A stretch of 39,061 nt of DNA from an uncultured Spirochaetaceae bacterium (GCA_944392935.1 CALXYI010000011.1:1-39061), one strand, 5' to 3'; counted from the stretch's first letter, positions 1 to 6,874 are shown. A program made the numbers and translations. The notes: generated by a model from the sequence alone, not told the origin.

Positions 1-64
1 CATTCTGGACACAGATAAGTTCCGCTACCATCTTGCGAAACTGCCTTGAGTACCTCTTTGGCAT
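1..64 (-). CDS. IS3-type transposase OrfA, N-terminal fragment (cut by window edge)
   Basis: Reading the minus strand from the ATG at 64 gives 21 residues beginning MPKRYSRQFRKMVAEL. That is the usual opening of the helix-turn-helix OrfA protein of IS3-family elements, which binds the element ends as part of the transposase. A good ribosome binding site, AGGAGG, lies at 71-76, seven bases before the start. The rest of the gene is beyond the window edge, so it cannot be said whether the element is intact. The family assignment rests on this short stretch only. Confidence 0.6.
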   Translation of the reverse strand, partial: MPKRYSRQFRKMVAELICVQN

Positions 65-141
65 CTTTCCCTCCTAAGTGAGTGTTATACCCTTAAAAAC
101 CCGTGTCTACTAAAAAAGGAAAGCTCAGGGGAGGGTATTGC

Positions 142-171
142 TTGACAAGTCACTACGGGGGGGGGTAGTCT
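142..171 (+). promoter_or_regulatory. Promoter with a G9 run as its spacer
   Basis: A perfect -35 box TTGACA lies at 142-147. Nine consecutive G residues occupy 157-165, followed directly by TAGTCTATAT, which offers a -10 at 166-171 (TAGTCT, 18-bp spacing). A transcript would start near 178-180, leaving a 5' leader of about 25 bases before the lipoprotein ATG at 205. Gain or loss of one G would change the spacing to 19 or 17 bp and so alter promoter strength. The -10 box is only a moderate match. Confidence 0.65.
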
Positions 172-204
172 ATATCCAGATTTCAATAATCTGGAGGATT
201 GAAG

Positions 205-1041
205 ATGAAAAGGATTTCGATTGTTCTTCTTGCAGTCGCTATGCTCTTTGCATTCGCATCATGCGACAATTCGACGCCAACGGATGTAAGCAAGGTATAC
301 GCCTATAGCGAGGATCAGCTTGTTGCTTATATGTCCAATTCCGCAGTGAAGTCTGTTACGATTGTCGGCGAGATCACGCTTTCAGCGCCTGTCGATATCA
401 CGGCAGATGGCTTTGAGCTTGTAGGTGCAGAGGGAAGCAAGCTTACTATTTCACATGATGATGAGCTGATCCAGGAAAACGGAAATGCATCCGGCATGAT
501 TGATGTAAAAGCGGATAATGTCTCCATCAGGAATATCGATATAGAGATTCCAGCTGATTCGGCTCTTATCAATATCATCTATACGAATAACACCGGCCTC
601 ACAGTTGCGGATTCCTCCTTTGCATGGCTTGGCGAGGTCGCAGATTATGATTCCGTGGCTCAGTCCAAGATCAATCAGGCAATCTGCATCGATAGCAACG
701 GCAGCGCATCCATAATCGGAACAAGCTTCAGGAATGCAGTGACACCGGTATATGCAAGCAGCCCTGATGTAAAGGTTGATAACTGCAGGTTCAATTCCGG
801 AATCGAATTCGAGACCATCAGCGAGGCCAGCGCCGTCGTGAATTGCTCTCCTGTCGGGGAAGGCGAAGTGCTTGGAACCGCAAAAGTAGGTGTATGGTAT
901 GGCGAAGCAAGTGCAACTGCCCCCACTGAAGAAGCAGCCAAGGCTTTCCTTGATTCTGTTTCCGGTGACGATATCATAACAAGGCTCTGGAATGGATCCG
1001 ACTATACGGAATATCCTGCAGCCGCAGGTGATGCACAGTAA
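205..1041 (+). CDS. Surface lipoprotein, probable right-handed beta-helix
   Basis: The product is a 278-residue lipoprotein of unknown function. The start is the ATG at 205, placed by GGAGG at 193-197 with 7-base spacing; the TTG at 199 is less likely. The first 18 residues form a lipoprotein signal, with Lys-Arg, a hydrophobic core and then FASC, so Cys18 would be lipidated. The body has regularly spaced short strands (VKADNVSIRNIDIEI, LINIIYTNNTGLTVADS, NQAICIDSNGSASIIG, VYASSPDVKVDNCRF) like the rungs of a pectate-lyase-type beta-helix, a fold common in adhesins and polysaccharide-binding proteins. It would sit in the outer membrane or periplasm. Expression probably depends on the G9 promoter just upstream. 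Lipoprotein status is well supported; the beta-helix is inferred from the repeat pattern. Confidence 0.8.
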   Translation: MKRISIVLLAVAMLFAFASCDNSTPTDVSKVYAYSEDQLVAYMSNSAVKSVTIVGEITLSAPVDITADGFELVGAEGSKLTISHDDELIQENGNASGMIDVKADNVSIRNIDIEIPADSALINIIYTNNTGLTVADSSFAWLGEVADYDSVAQSKINQAICIDSNGSASIIGTSFRNAVTPVYASSPDVKVDNCRFNSGIEFETISEASAVVNCSPVGEGEVLGTAKVGVWYGEASATAPTEEAAKAFLDSVSGDDIITRLWNGSDYTEYPAAAGDAQ

Positions 1042-1054
1042 ATGGATCATCAGT

Positions 1055-1078
1055 CTCCTGCTGCAAAAGCAGCAGGAG
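1055..1078 (+). terminator. Strong hairpin after the lipoprotein gene
   Basis: A perfect 10-bp stem (CTCCTGCTGC / GCAGCAGGAG) with an AAAA loop starts 13 bases after the lipoprotein stop codon. There is no T-run after it, so it is an imperfect intrinsic terminator or an mRNA 3'-end stabiliser. Confidence 0.6.
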
Positions 1079-1099
1079 GATTCTGAATGGAGGGCGCTT

Positions 1100-1321
1100 A
1101 TGAGCGGGAAGGATACCCTCCACGGAGGATGGCCCAGGATTCCTTCCGATCGGAGGAAGGTATGCCTTGACTTCTTCAGGGAAGGCTGTGGATACAAGAG
1201 GACGGCCAGGCTGACGGGGCTCAATGCATATACTGTCAGGGATTATCTGAGAAGATACAGGAACGGGGATCTGACCTGGGTTGAGAGAGGCGGGAGCGCC
1301 TCGCGTGAGGATCATGCATGA
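1100..1321 (+). CDS. Small stand-alone helix-turn-helix protein
   Basis: The 73-residue protein consists almost entirely of one helix-turn-helix segment, centred on FREGCGYKRTARLTGLNAYT and followed by VRDYLRRYRNGDL. This resembles the DNA-recognition helix of transposase OrfA proteins and small IS-derived regulators. The start is taken at 1100 because GGAGG at 1089-1093 lies 6 bases upstream. A longer reading from 1031 would run through the hairpin at 1055-1078 and has no binding site. There is no partner transposase ORF downstream, so it is either an IS remnant or a domesticated DNA-binding protein. The stop codon lies in the loop region of the following hairpin. Confidence 0.55.
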   Translation: MSGKDTLHGGWPRIPSDRRKVCLDFFREGCGYKRTARLTGLNAYTVRDYLRRYRNGDLTWVERGGSASREDHA

Positions 1322-1333
1322 GCATGGTCCTTT
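1309..1333 (+). terminator. Hairpin terminator overlapping the HTH gene stop
   Basis: GGATCATGC and GCATGGTCC form a 9-bp stem containing one G-T pair around an ATGA loop, followed by TTTCCT. The TGA of the preceding gene lies in the loop. The T-run is short. Confidence 0.5.
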
Positions 1334-1378
1334 CCTCATATGTTGATTCCCCCTGCCTATGGCGGTTATGCTCTCCTT

Positions 1379-2083
1379 ATGCGGCGGAAGAATATCATCG
1401 TTATGATAGTCATAGGCATCATGGTAATGGCAGCAGCTTCTCTTGCTGCATTCCATTTCACGCGTCCTGCCGTCGCATTCATCGGCTACGGGACATTCCC
1501 TCCGGGATATGAGCTCCCGAAGCCGCATTCCTTCTTCCGCTACAGGATGGTAGGTGATCCGGCAGGTGCCGATCTAGTGATCACCGCTCCCGATGCCGCG
1601 GTTCCTGCAGGAGTGGACTCATATCTCTTCGGGCGTGAGGCCGAGGAGGGCGAGGAGCCTATAGCGCTCCTGCCGATCGATGCGCCTAGGATGTGGGAGG
1701 AGGCCATTTCCGATGATTCTGCATATGCCATCCTGTACGAGGAGACATCCCCGGCTTCGATTGCCATCGCTGGGCATCTTTCCTCAATCGATCCCTCGAT
1801 TTCCCTGATAACCTACCATGGGCGGATATCCACGGCCAATATCGATCAGATAGCATCCGCCATCGGTGAGTCAGGTGCTGATAAGGTGCTTGTGCTCAAT
1901 CCTGATACATCGGTGGATATCCTCCGCCTTGATCATGGCTGGGATGCTGTGATGGATATCCGCGATGCAGCTGCGCTTGAGACTGTACGGGTGGAACAGG
2001 CTGTCTCCATAGACTGGGACAGCACCATAGAGTCGCTTCTCTCAGGAAACGCAGGGCTTTCTTACTGTCTTCTCTCTCTGTAG
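1379..2083 (+). CDS. Membrane-anchored protein of unknown function
   Basis: The protein has 234 residues from the ATG at 1379 (MRRKNIIVM). An in-frame ATG at 1340 is possible, but neither start has a convincing ribosome binding site. Residues about 5-27 form one hydrophobic segment that would act as an uncleaved signal anchor or signal peptide, so the rest is predicted outside the inner membrane. The body alternates short strands and helices (DLVITAPDAAVP, PSISLITYHGR, DKVLVLNPDT), somewhat like a periplasmic sugar-binding or Rossmann-like fold, but no family is recognised. Its 3' end overlaps the convergent tatD gene by 42 bp. No function is proposed. Confidence 0.6.
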   Translation: MRRKNIIVMIVIGIMVMAAASLAAFHFTRPAVAFIGYGTFPPGYELPKPHSFFRYRMVGDPAGADLVITAPDAAVPAGVDSYLFGREAEEGEEPIALLPIDAPRMWEEAISDDSAYAILYEETSPASIAIAGHLSSIDPSISLITYHGRISTANIDQIASAIGESGADKVLVLNPDTSVDILRLDHGWDAVMDIRDAAALETVRVEQAVSIDWDSTIESLLSGNAGLSYCLLSL

Positions 2084-2824
2084 CAGGGCGAAGAGATTGT
2101 CCCTTGCCTCTTCCCTAAGCCTTTCCCTGTCCTCTCCCCGCAGCTCTGCCAGGAGCGTTAGGGTATATTCGGTATATTCCGGGCAGCATGGCTTCCCGCG
2201 CATCGGGATGGGGGCGAGATACGGAGAATCCGTTTCATACAGGATCCTGTCTGATGGCACGATGGCCGCGCACCTCCTGATGGCTTCATTGCCCTTGTAT
2301 GTGATGTTGCCGGCGAATGAGATATAGAGCCCCTTATCAAGGGCTTTCCTGAGGACGCGCTCATCCGACGAGAAGCAGTGCATCACTCCACGGCATGCAA
2401 ATGACCGTGAGGAGAGCGCTTCAATGATCTCATCATCTGCCTCCCTGGTGTGGATGATGAGAGGCAGGCCAAGCGATGATGCAAGTCCGGCCTGCAGCAT
2501 GAAGAGATCCATCTGGCTTTCCCTGGTACCGTATCCCCAGTGATTGTCGAAGCCGCATTCACCTATGGCATCCGCCCCGTAAAGGGAGAAGATGGACATC
2601 AGCTGCTCCATTTCATCCTCGGGAGAGGCATAGCCTTCATCATCAAGCCTCCAGGGGCCGGAGCCGATGGAGAAGAATATGGTAGGGGAAGATGGCAGCA
2701 GCGGCAGGCGGAGCGCCGCATCGCCGGGATCGGTCCCGACATCGATTCCTATCAGGTCCCCAGGGAGGCTTCGGATGCCCCTTTTCCTCATGGATAGGAC
2801 ATGGAAATGGCTGTCGATGATCAT
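2042..2824 (-). CDS. tatD: TatD-family metal-dependent hydrolase
   Basis: The 260-residue protein carries the full TatD metal-site set: DSHFH at residues 4-8, Glu89 in GECGFDNHW, His125 in IIHTREAD, His149 in MHCFS and Asp199 in ETDSPYLAP. TatD enzymes are cytoplasmic TIM-barrel nucleases with 3'-5' exonuclease activity on DNA, linked to DNA repair. Length is normal for the family. The start overlaps the stop of the upstream acetyltransferase gene by 4 bases (ATGA), so the two are translationally coupled in a three-gene minus-strand operon. Confidence 0.93.
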   Translation of the reverse strand: MIIDSHFHVLSMRKRGIRSLPGDLIGIDVGTDPGDAALRLPLLPSSPTIFFSIGSGPWRLDDEGYASPEDEMEQLMSIFSLYGADAIGECGFDNHWGYGTRESQMDLFMLQAGLASSLGLPLIIHTREADDEIIEALSSRSFACRGVMHCFSSDERVLRKALDKGLYISFAGNITYKGNEAIRRCAAIVPSDRILYETDSPYLAPIPMRGKPCCPEYTEYTLTLLAELRGEDRERLREEARDNLFALLQREKTVRKPCVS

Positions 2825-3306
2825 ATATGCTTCTCCATATAGACAACAGACCAGAGCCTGCCGAACTTCTCTCCGGCATCGGTGAGGCGTCCTACGATCC
2901 TGTAGCCCATGCGCTCATGGAATTCCACGCTGCCTTCGCCCGGATGCATCACGATCGCATAGAGATTATGGATGCCGCTGCCACGGAGCCGCCTTTCGAT
3001 CTCCTCGTACAATGCCCTGCCGTAGCCCCGTCCTGTGGCATCCTTGTCAAGATAGATCGTTATCTCGGCACTGCGGTGATAAGCGGCGCGTTCCGAGAAA
3101 CGATGTACGTAGGCATAGCCTTCTATCCTTCCATCCTCAAGTATGACGAGATAGGGATAGCCTTCCTGCACTTCCGCGATCCTGCGTCCCATCTCATCCG
3201 CATCCGGGGCTTCTGTCTCGAATGATATCGCCGTCTCCTCGGCATAATACCTGTAGATCTCCGCAATGCGCTCCGCATCGCGGGAATCTGCATCCCGAAT
3301 GGTCAT
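2821..3306 (-). CDS. GNAT acetyltransferase, phosphinothricin-acetyltransferase-like
   Basis: The 161-residue protein begins MTIRDADSRDAERIAEIY, the typical first strand and helix of a GNAT enzyme. It has the acetyl-CoA binding segment TGRGYGRAL at about residues 91-99. The run RAAYHRSAEITIYLDKD before it is characteristic of the Pat/MnaT subgroup, which N-acetylates small amines such as phosphinothricin, methionine sulfone or related amino acids. The true substrate is unknown. It overlaps its neighbours by 4 bases on each side (DUF362 gene upstream, tatD downstream). Confidence 0.88.
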   Translation of the reverse strand: MTIRDADSRDAERIAEIYRYYAEETAISFETEAPDADEMGRRIAEVQEGYPYLVILEDGRIEGYAYVHRFSERAAYHRSAEITIYLDKDATGRGYGRALYEEIERRLRGSGIHNLYAIVMHPGEGSVEFHERMGYRIVGRLTDAGEKFGRLWSVVYMEKHI

Positions 3307-4397
3307 TCCTGCTCGATGAGGCCGCGCAGCATTGCGAGGATATCATCAGCGGATGCAGGGCAGCCCTTTACCGAGTGCTCCGCACCGGAGCAGCAGACAC
3401 CGACGCCTATCTCCGGCTTCTTCCCCTTGTATCCCTGTCCTATTGCGATCTTCCTGCTGCCAAGCCTTCTGAGAAGTCCCTCGTCATCCAGTCTCTTGAG
3501 CGCATGTATCAGGGAGGCGAAGCATGCAGAGCAGGCATCATCGGGCGCTGTATATGCGGCAAGGCGCTGTGCTGTGCCATGCGGCTTCGCAGAAGAGACC
3601 ACGGGCTTATTAAGCTCTATGACCTCCGCATGCGATGGATCCGTGTCCCCGATTCCCATCTCCCTTGCTTCCTTGATATAGCCGATGTCATCCGGCTGGA
3701 AGCCCATGAGGCCTGCGGAATAGGCATCGAAGAGGATGGAATCCGTTGCTGCCATCATCCTGTTCGTCTCCACAGGAGTGCCGCCTTCCTCGAAATCGAG
3801 GTCGCCGCAGATGCTGTCCGAGATGATGAGATCCGGATGAATGATATCGGCGATGGCTGCTATCGGCTTCATCAGTCCGAGCCTGTGGAAATCCCTCTTC
3901 GATCTGTCGGACAGGAATCCCTTGAGATTCTTCATCGAGTGCGTCATCAGCGTCTGGCAATGGCCCTTGAGGACTGGCATGTTGATGATGAAATCCGCAT
4001 TGAGCGCGGTCTCGCATATCTCCATCGTGATGCCATGCGATGTCACCTTGCGGAATCTGTCCTTCTTCGTATCTATGAGCTCTACCCCGAAGCGGTCAGC
4101 AAGCCTGTAGTAGCCGAGCATCCTGAAAGCTTCCTCGGTCCTCGAACCGACCCAGGAGCCTTCTGCTATCGCTATATCACTGAAGCCATTGTCCTTGAGA
4201 TACTCCAGGACAGCCACCGTTATCTCCGTGTGTGTCGTAGCTCCGTCGCTTGGGTCTCCGGCGATGACGAAATTGGGCTTGAGCACTATCCTCTTGCCCC
4301 TGTCTCCGATGAGGTCTGCGGCCTTCTCTGCCTCAAGCAGAGCCTTTGTCATGCTTCCCGGGTCCTTCCCGTAGATGAGGAATATCCTATTGTCCAT
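3303..4397 (-). CDS. DUF362 domain protein
   Basis: The 364-residue protein has the DUF362 hallmarks: VLKPNFV near the N-terminus, GATTHTEI, and NMPVLKGHCQTLMTHSMKNLKGF in the middle. DUF362 proteins are widespread in anaerobes, often carry iron-sulfur centres and have no settled function. Here there is no ferredoxin domain, but cysteines are clustered in CSACF and in a C-terminal CC...GCP group (Cys335, Cys336, Cys346) that could bind metal. It is the first gene of the operon with the acetyltransferase and tatD. The ATG at 4397 has only a weak AGGT before it. Confidence 0.85.
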   Translation of the reverse strand: MDNRIFLIYGKDPGSMTKALLEAEKAADLIGDRGKRIVLKPNFVIAGDPSDGATTHTEITVAVLEYLKDNGFSDIAIAEGSWVGSRTEEAFRMLGYYRLADRFGVELIDTKKDRFRKVTSHGITMEICETALNADFIINMPVLKGHCQTLMTHSMKNLKGFLSDRSKRDFHRLGLMKPIAAIADIIHPDLIISDSICGDLDFEEGGTPVETNRMMAATDSILFDAYSAGLMGFQPDDIGYIKEAREMGIGDTDPSHAEVIELNKPVVSSAKPHGTAQRLAAYTAPDDACSACFASLIHALKRLDDEGLLRRLGSRKIAIGQGYKGKKPEIGVGVCCSGAEHSVKGCPASADDILAMLRGLIEQE

Positions 4398-4699
4398 ACC
4401 TGTAATTCAACACTGATTCGGCAGGGCTTTCAAGAGCCCTCTCCCTTCTTGGTGGGCTTTCCCATCTCTCCCTTTCCGGGATTGCTGGCATCACGCGCAT
4501 ACCGCAGGGGCAATCAGGAGGATTCCATGATCATGCAGCGCTGGAGGCAGATTGGAAATTGACATTGGGAAGGATCATCGTGATATCAGATCCCAGCTGT
4601 TGACACTTGCCCTCGAATCCTGTGATGAATCCTGCATTTCAGGGAAACTGCCAGGAGTCAGCTTCTGGCAATATGATGATGACATGCCTATGTCCTGAC

Positions 4700-4753
4700 T
4701 GGTGTCCACCCTGCATATAATGACGCATGAAAGCAGATCCGTGGAAAGCTGTT
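4700..4753 (+). repeat. 54-bp imperfect direct repeat, copy A
   Basis: This block aligns without gaps to 6676-6729 with 42 of 54 bases identical. The conserved core is TGGTGTCC, CTGCATATAAT, GCATGAAA and GGAAAGCTGTT. Copy B lies immediately downstream of tRNA-Leu, so copy A may mark a second, older boundary of inserted DNA. Confidence 0.6.
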
Positions 4754-4842
4754 TTCCGGATAGACCGATCCCCGGAAAGGCAATGTCTTTTGGGATTGAA
4801 TGAATCAAATCATTCGGGAATAGCTATTTATCGTATATCAAG

Positions 4843-4879
4843 ACGGAAATCCACCGCCATGAGAAGCGGTGAATTCCGT
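4843..4879 (-). terminator. Hairpin downstream of the poly-G lipoprotein
   Basis: ACGGAA...CACCGC pairs with GCGGTG...TTCCGT around an 8-base loop, giving about 12 paired bases with a small internal bulge. It lies 45 bp past the stop of the minus-strand lipoprotein. Only a weak T-rich tail follows on the minus strand. Confidence 0.4.
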
Positions 4880-4923
4880 AGAAAGGGTGCATTCAGGGTA
4901 CACGAGCCACCTATAACAGCGCT

Positions 4924-5407
4924 TCAGCTTCCTTGCTTCGTCAATGTCGCTGTAGTAAGTCCGCTCGCACTTGGTGAAGAACTCTGGTTGTTGATTGTCA
5001 TGATTGCTGTTGTCTCGCTCTGCTTCCTTATCACGATATCGGAACTCTGGGAATATCCATTTCTCGATACAGAGTAGCTGACCCTGTACAGCTCATCCGT
5101 CGCTTCTTCAGAGAAAGAAGTCATGTATGGCTCATTCAGCTTCAGATTCGTTGCTAGGTCGTAATTGAGCTGTAATTGTGGGATGCTTACGTATATCTGG
5201 CCATTGTTGAACCGCAGTTCAATGGCTCCCGATGATGACGGATCAGAGATTGTTCCCGTCCATGTGCCTTCGAGCCAGCTCTTGTAGCTGAAGCGGTCCG
5301 GTACGCTTGCAGGCGTCTTGTCATTGCACGAGGTGATAACGGCAACGGCCATTATCAGGACGATTGCGAGCAGGGCATATCTGCCCCCCCCATGAGGTTT
5401 TCTTCAT
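4924..5407 (-). CDS. Lipoprotein with G8 tract after the start codon, out of frame here
   Basis: An excellent start site (GGAGG at 5414-5418, six bases before the ATG at 5407) reads MKKTSW and then enters eight G residues (5384-5391 on this strand). With eight G the frame ends after 24 codons. With seven (or ten) G the frame continues as GGRYALLAIVLI, then MAVAVITSC, then a body running to 4924. That is a complete lipoprotein signal with lipobox ITSC and a mature domain of about 135 residues. The mature part contains WLEGTWTGTISDP, AIELRFNNGQIYVSIP and IVIRKQSETTAIMTIN, suggesting a small lipocalin-like beta barrel. The alternative start at 5352 has no binding site and no basic N-terminus. 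As sequenced the gene is OFF, through either phase variation or a sequencing error. Confidence 0.75.
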
Positions 5408-5765
5408 ATTCTTCCTCCTGTTTATTTCATATCGGTATTTTCTGCAGATTTCAATAGTCCAACAAGATACAGTGCATTATGCAATAAGCTATATCCATGA
5501 TAATCCAGAACATTCTGCTGGAAGCCTCAGCCCATGAAGCTGGTTATCCCCATTGCCGTCATTATCACCATGAATATGATTGCGTAGATTCATTGAATCA
5601 GGATAATGGCTTTCCAAAGAGTGCAATACCAAGACGGCATATGAAGCATTGCAGCAGGCATGATTGGAAAACGGAATATGCTTGGTTTCAATATTCTTAA
5701 GATATGCCGCCAGAGAATCTGACAGGCCTGTCCTGAAGGTCGTTGGCATGACAATCATTCAGGAG
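5408..5765. other. Gap without a convincing gene
   Basis: Apart from the ribosome binding site of the lipoprotein at 5414-5418, no gene, RNA or clear terminator is seen. The 89-codon minus-strand ORF (5489-5758) and the 67-codon plus-strand ORF (5497-5700) lack binding sites and protein-like composition. Confidence 0.5.
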
Positions 5766-5820
5766 TAATCCCCAGAACGAGACATGAACCCGTACGGCCT
5801 TGCGGCCAAAGGATTTTAAG
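5766..5820 (-). repeat. Partial tRNA-Leu copy, probable distal attachment site
   Basis: These 55 bases match 6748-6802 of the intact tRNA-Leu region with two mismatches (5784 and 5790), in the same orientation. The copy runs from the anticodon loop through the variable arm and T-arm to just past the 3' end, and lacks the 5' half. That is the portion of a tRNA gene normally used as attachment site by tyrosine recombinases. Confidence 0.8.
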
Positions 5821-5925
5821 AGCCTCATTTTGAGTGTCAGCTGATTTCAGCTGTTGATATCCGTTGTCAGGAATTGATGGATATCTTGGTAATGAACTTG
5901 GTAACAAGCAGTCTGTGAAGTAACT

Positions 5926-6603
5926 TCAGAGGTGTTTTCTGCTAATCTTCTTGTAGAAGTTCTTCATGAATATCTGTCGGGTTAGGAAGAAATCCCTTTC
6001 AGATTTTGTCGGTCTATGCTCGTTCCACCTGATTCTGGATTGTTCAAGAGTACATATAAAATCAGCAACCTGCAGAAGCCTATAATCTTTCTGATACGCC
6101 GTACGGAAATCCATCCTGCTTCCAAATATCTTTCCAGACGTATCTCTAAGAATCTTACTTATGATTGACTGACCGCAGTCGTAATACACTATGATTTCTT
6201 CAAAGTTTTGGAAGTATTCAAGGTGGTCTTCGATAAAGTTCCTTATCTGATGTCTGAAAGCTTCCTCAATTTGCTTATCTTCCTGATAAAATGTCTTTGT
6301 AACAGAAAAAGATGCATAAGCAATTGGAAGCTGTTCTACAAATCTTGAGAATATCCTGAAGATATGCATCCTGTCTGTCATAAGAAGATCTTCAAATGGT
6401 TCATCTTGTCTTATAAGAGGCGATGTATGGATAAAGGGAACATCACAGTTTATATCTGAAAGTCTCTTATTCAATGATTGGAGATACAATGAAATATCAT
6501 CATTCTGATTATGGAGAACCATAGTGAGGCAATATGTAGGATTCTGTCTGTTTGAAAGATTCAGGTTACCGCTTTCATCGATATGGATTGACAGTACAGA
6601 CAA
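5926..6603 (-). CDS. DUF3800 domain protein
   Basis: The 225-residue protein has the DUF3800 signature: IHIDESGNL at residues 6-14, IIVYYDCGQS in the middle and LLQVADFICTLEQ near the C-terminus. The family is predicted to adopt an RNase H-like fold with the N-terminal Asp-Glu and the late Ala-Asp as acidic residues, and is common on mobile elements and near defence genes. Its activity is not established. The start is TTG at 6603, with AAGGGG at 6612-6617 upstream. The gene is clearly richer in A+T than its surroundings (one sample 60-base line has 23 G+C, against 34 in an ilvD line), which points to acquisition from elsewhere. It is the only gene between the two tRNA-Leu repeats. Confidence 0.8.
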   Translation of the reverse strand: MSVLSIHIDESGNLNLSNRQNPTYCLTMVLHNQNDDISLYLQSLNKRLSDINCDVPFIHTSPLIRQDEPFEDLLMTDRMHIFRIFSRFVEQLPIAYASFSVTKTFYQEDKQIEEAFRHQIRNFIEDHLEYFQNFEEIIVYYDCGQSIISKILRDTSGKIFGSRMDFRTAYQKDYRLLQVADFICTLEQSRIRWNEHRPTKSERDFFLTRQIFMKNFYKKISRKHL

Positions 6604-6626
6604 GACAAGCCCCTTACAAAGAAATT

Positions 6627-6645
6627 GCCGGAGGCAGCCTCCGGC
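6627..6645 (-). promoter_or_regulatory. GC-rich hairpin in the DUF3800 leader
   Basis: GCCGGAGG and CCTCCGGC form a perfect 8-bp stem with a 3-base loop, 24 bases upstream of the TTG start. On the minus strand AATTTCTTTG follows. It could be a terminator isolating the gene from tRNA transcription or a structured leader. Confidence 0.45.
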
Positions 6646-6675
6646 TCTTCGGCGGGGACTCGCCCCTGTTCGGCT

Positions 6676-6729
6676 TGGTGTCCGACCTGCATATAATATA
6701 GCATGAAAAGAAACTCAGGGAAAGCTGTT
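6676..6729 (+). repeat. 54-bp imperfect direct repeat, copy B
   Basis: This is the partner of 4700-4753, with 42 of 54 bases identical and no gaps. It ends 21 bp from the 3' end of tRNA-Leu, inside the proposed island. Confidence 0.6.
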
Positions 6730-6750
6730 CTGGCTTTCTGGATGGGATAA

Positions 6751-6834
6751 TCCCCAGAACGAGACTTGAACTCGTACGGCCTTGCGGCCAAAGGATTTTA
6801 AGTCCCTTGTGTCTACCGATTTCACCATCTGGGG
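6751..6834 (-). tRNA. tRNA-Leu (anticodon TAA)
   Basis: The minus strand folds as a class II tRNA of 84 nt. The acceptor stem is CCCCAGA/TCTGGGG with discriminator A. The D-arm is GGTGAAATCGGTAGACACA, the anticodon stem is AGGGA/TCCTT around CTTAAAA (anticodon TAA), the variable arm is GGCC GCAA GGCC, and the T-arm is ACGAG TTCAAGT CTCGT. CCA is not encoded. The D-arm and long variable arm match bacterial tRNA-Leu(UAA). One G-U pair occurs in the anticodon stem. The 3' half is duplicated at 5766-5820. Confidence 0.95.
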
Positions 6835-6842
6835 ATGATGCT

Positions 6843-6870
6843 ATTCTACACGCATCGGAGCTGAGTGCAA
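6843..6870 (-). promoter_or_regulatory. tRNA-Leu promoter
   Basis: On the minus strand TTGCAC (6865-6870) is followed after 16 bp by TAGAAT (6843-6848), which ends 8 bp before the tRNA. It overlaps a 7-bp hairpin (GCTGAGT/ACTCAGC, 6860-6879) that spans the stop codon of the upstream oxidoreductase and may weakly terminate it. Confidence 0.65.
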
Positions 6871-6874
6871 AGAC

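Larger units (their letters stand above)
4398..4923. other. 526-bp gap without a convincing gene
   Basis: No ORF here has a binding site or a recognisable product. The 77-codon minus-strand ORF at 4575-4808 looks random. The stretch holds one copy of a 54-bp repeat (4700-4753), a short inverted repeat GAATGA/TCATTC at 4798-4815 and a long hairpin at 4843-4879. It has the look of decayed accessory DNA. Confidence 0.5.
5766..6802. mobile_element. Putative tRNA-Leu-inserted mini-island carrying DUF3800
   Basis: Direct repeats of tRNA-Leu sequence (5766-5820 and 6748-6802) bracket 927 bp whose only gene is the AT-rich DUF3800 ORF. The intact tRNA lies at one edge and the island extends from its 3' end, as expected for integration that rebuilds the tRNA. 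No integrase is present, so the element is a deletion remnant or was mobilised in trans. The boundary assignment is inferred from the repeats. Confidence 0.55.

Noticed and set aside
451-1224. 257-codon open frame on the minus strand
   Set aside because: It lies opposite the lipoprotein and HTH genes, reads through the hairpin at 1055-1078 and has no recognisable domain.
3222-4562. 446-codon open frame on the plus strand
   Set aside because: It is the antisense shadow of the DUF362 gene, rich in Arg/His/Cys, with no binding site or recognisable product.
4575-4808. 77-codon minus-strand ORF in the gap after DUF362
   Set aside because: No ribosome binding site and no family resemblance; it contains the 54-bp repeat.
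5489-5758. 89-codon minus-strand ORF between the lipoprotein and the tRNA fragment
   Set aside because: No ribosome binding site and a composition like random sequence.
5766-5820. Second functional tRNA-Leu gene
   Set aside because: The 5' half (acceptor strand, D-arm and 5' anticodon stem) is missing, and two substitutions alter the T-arm.
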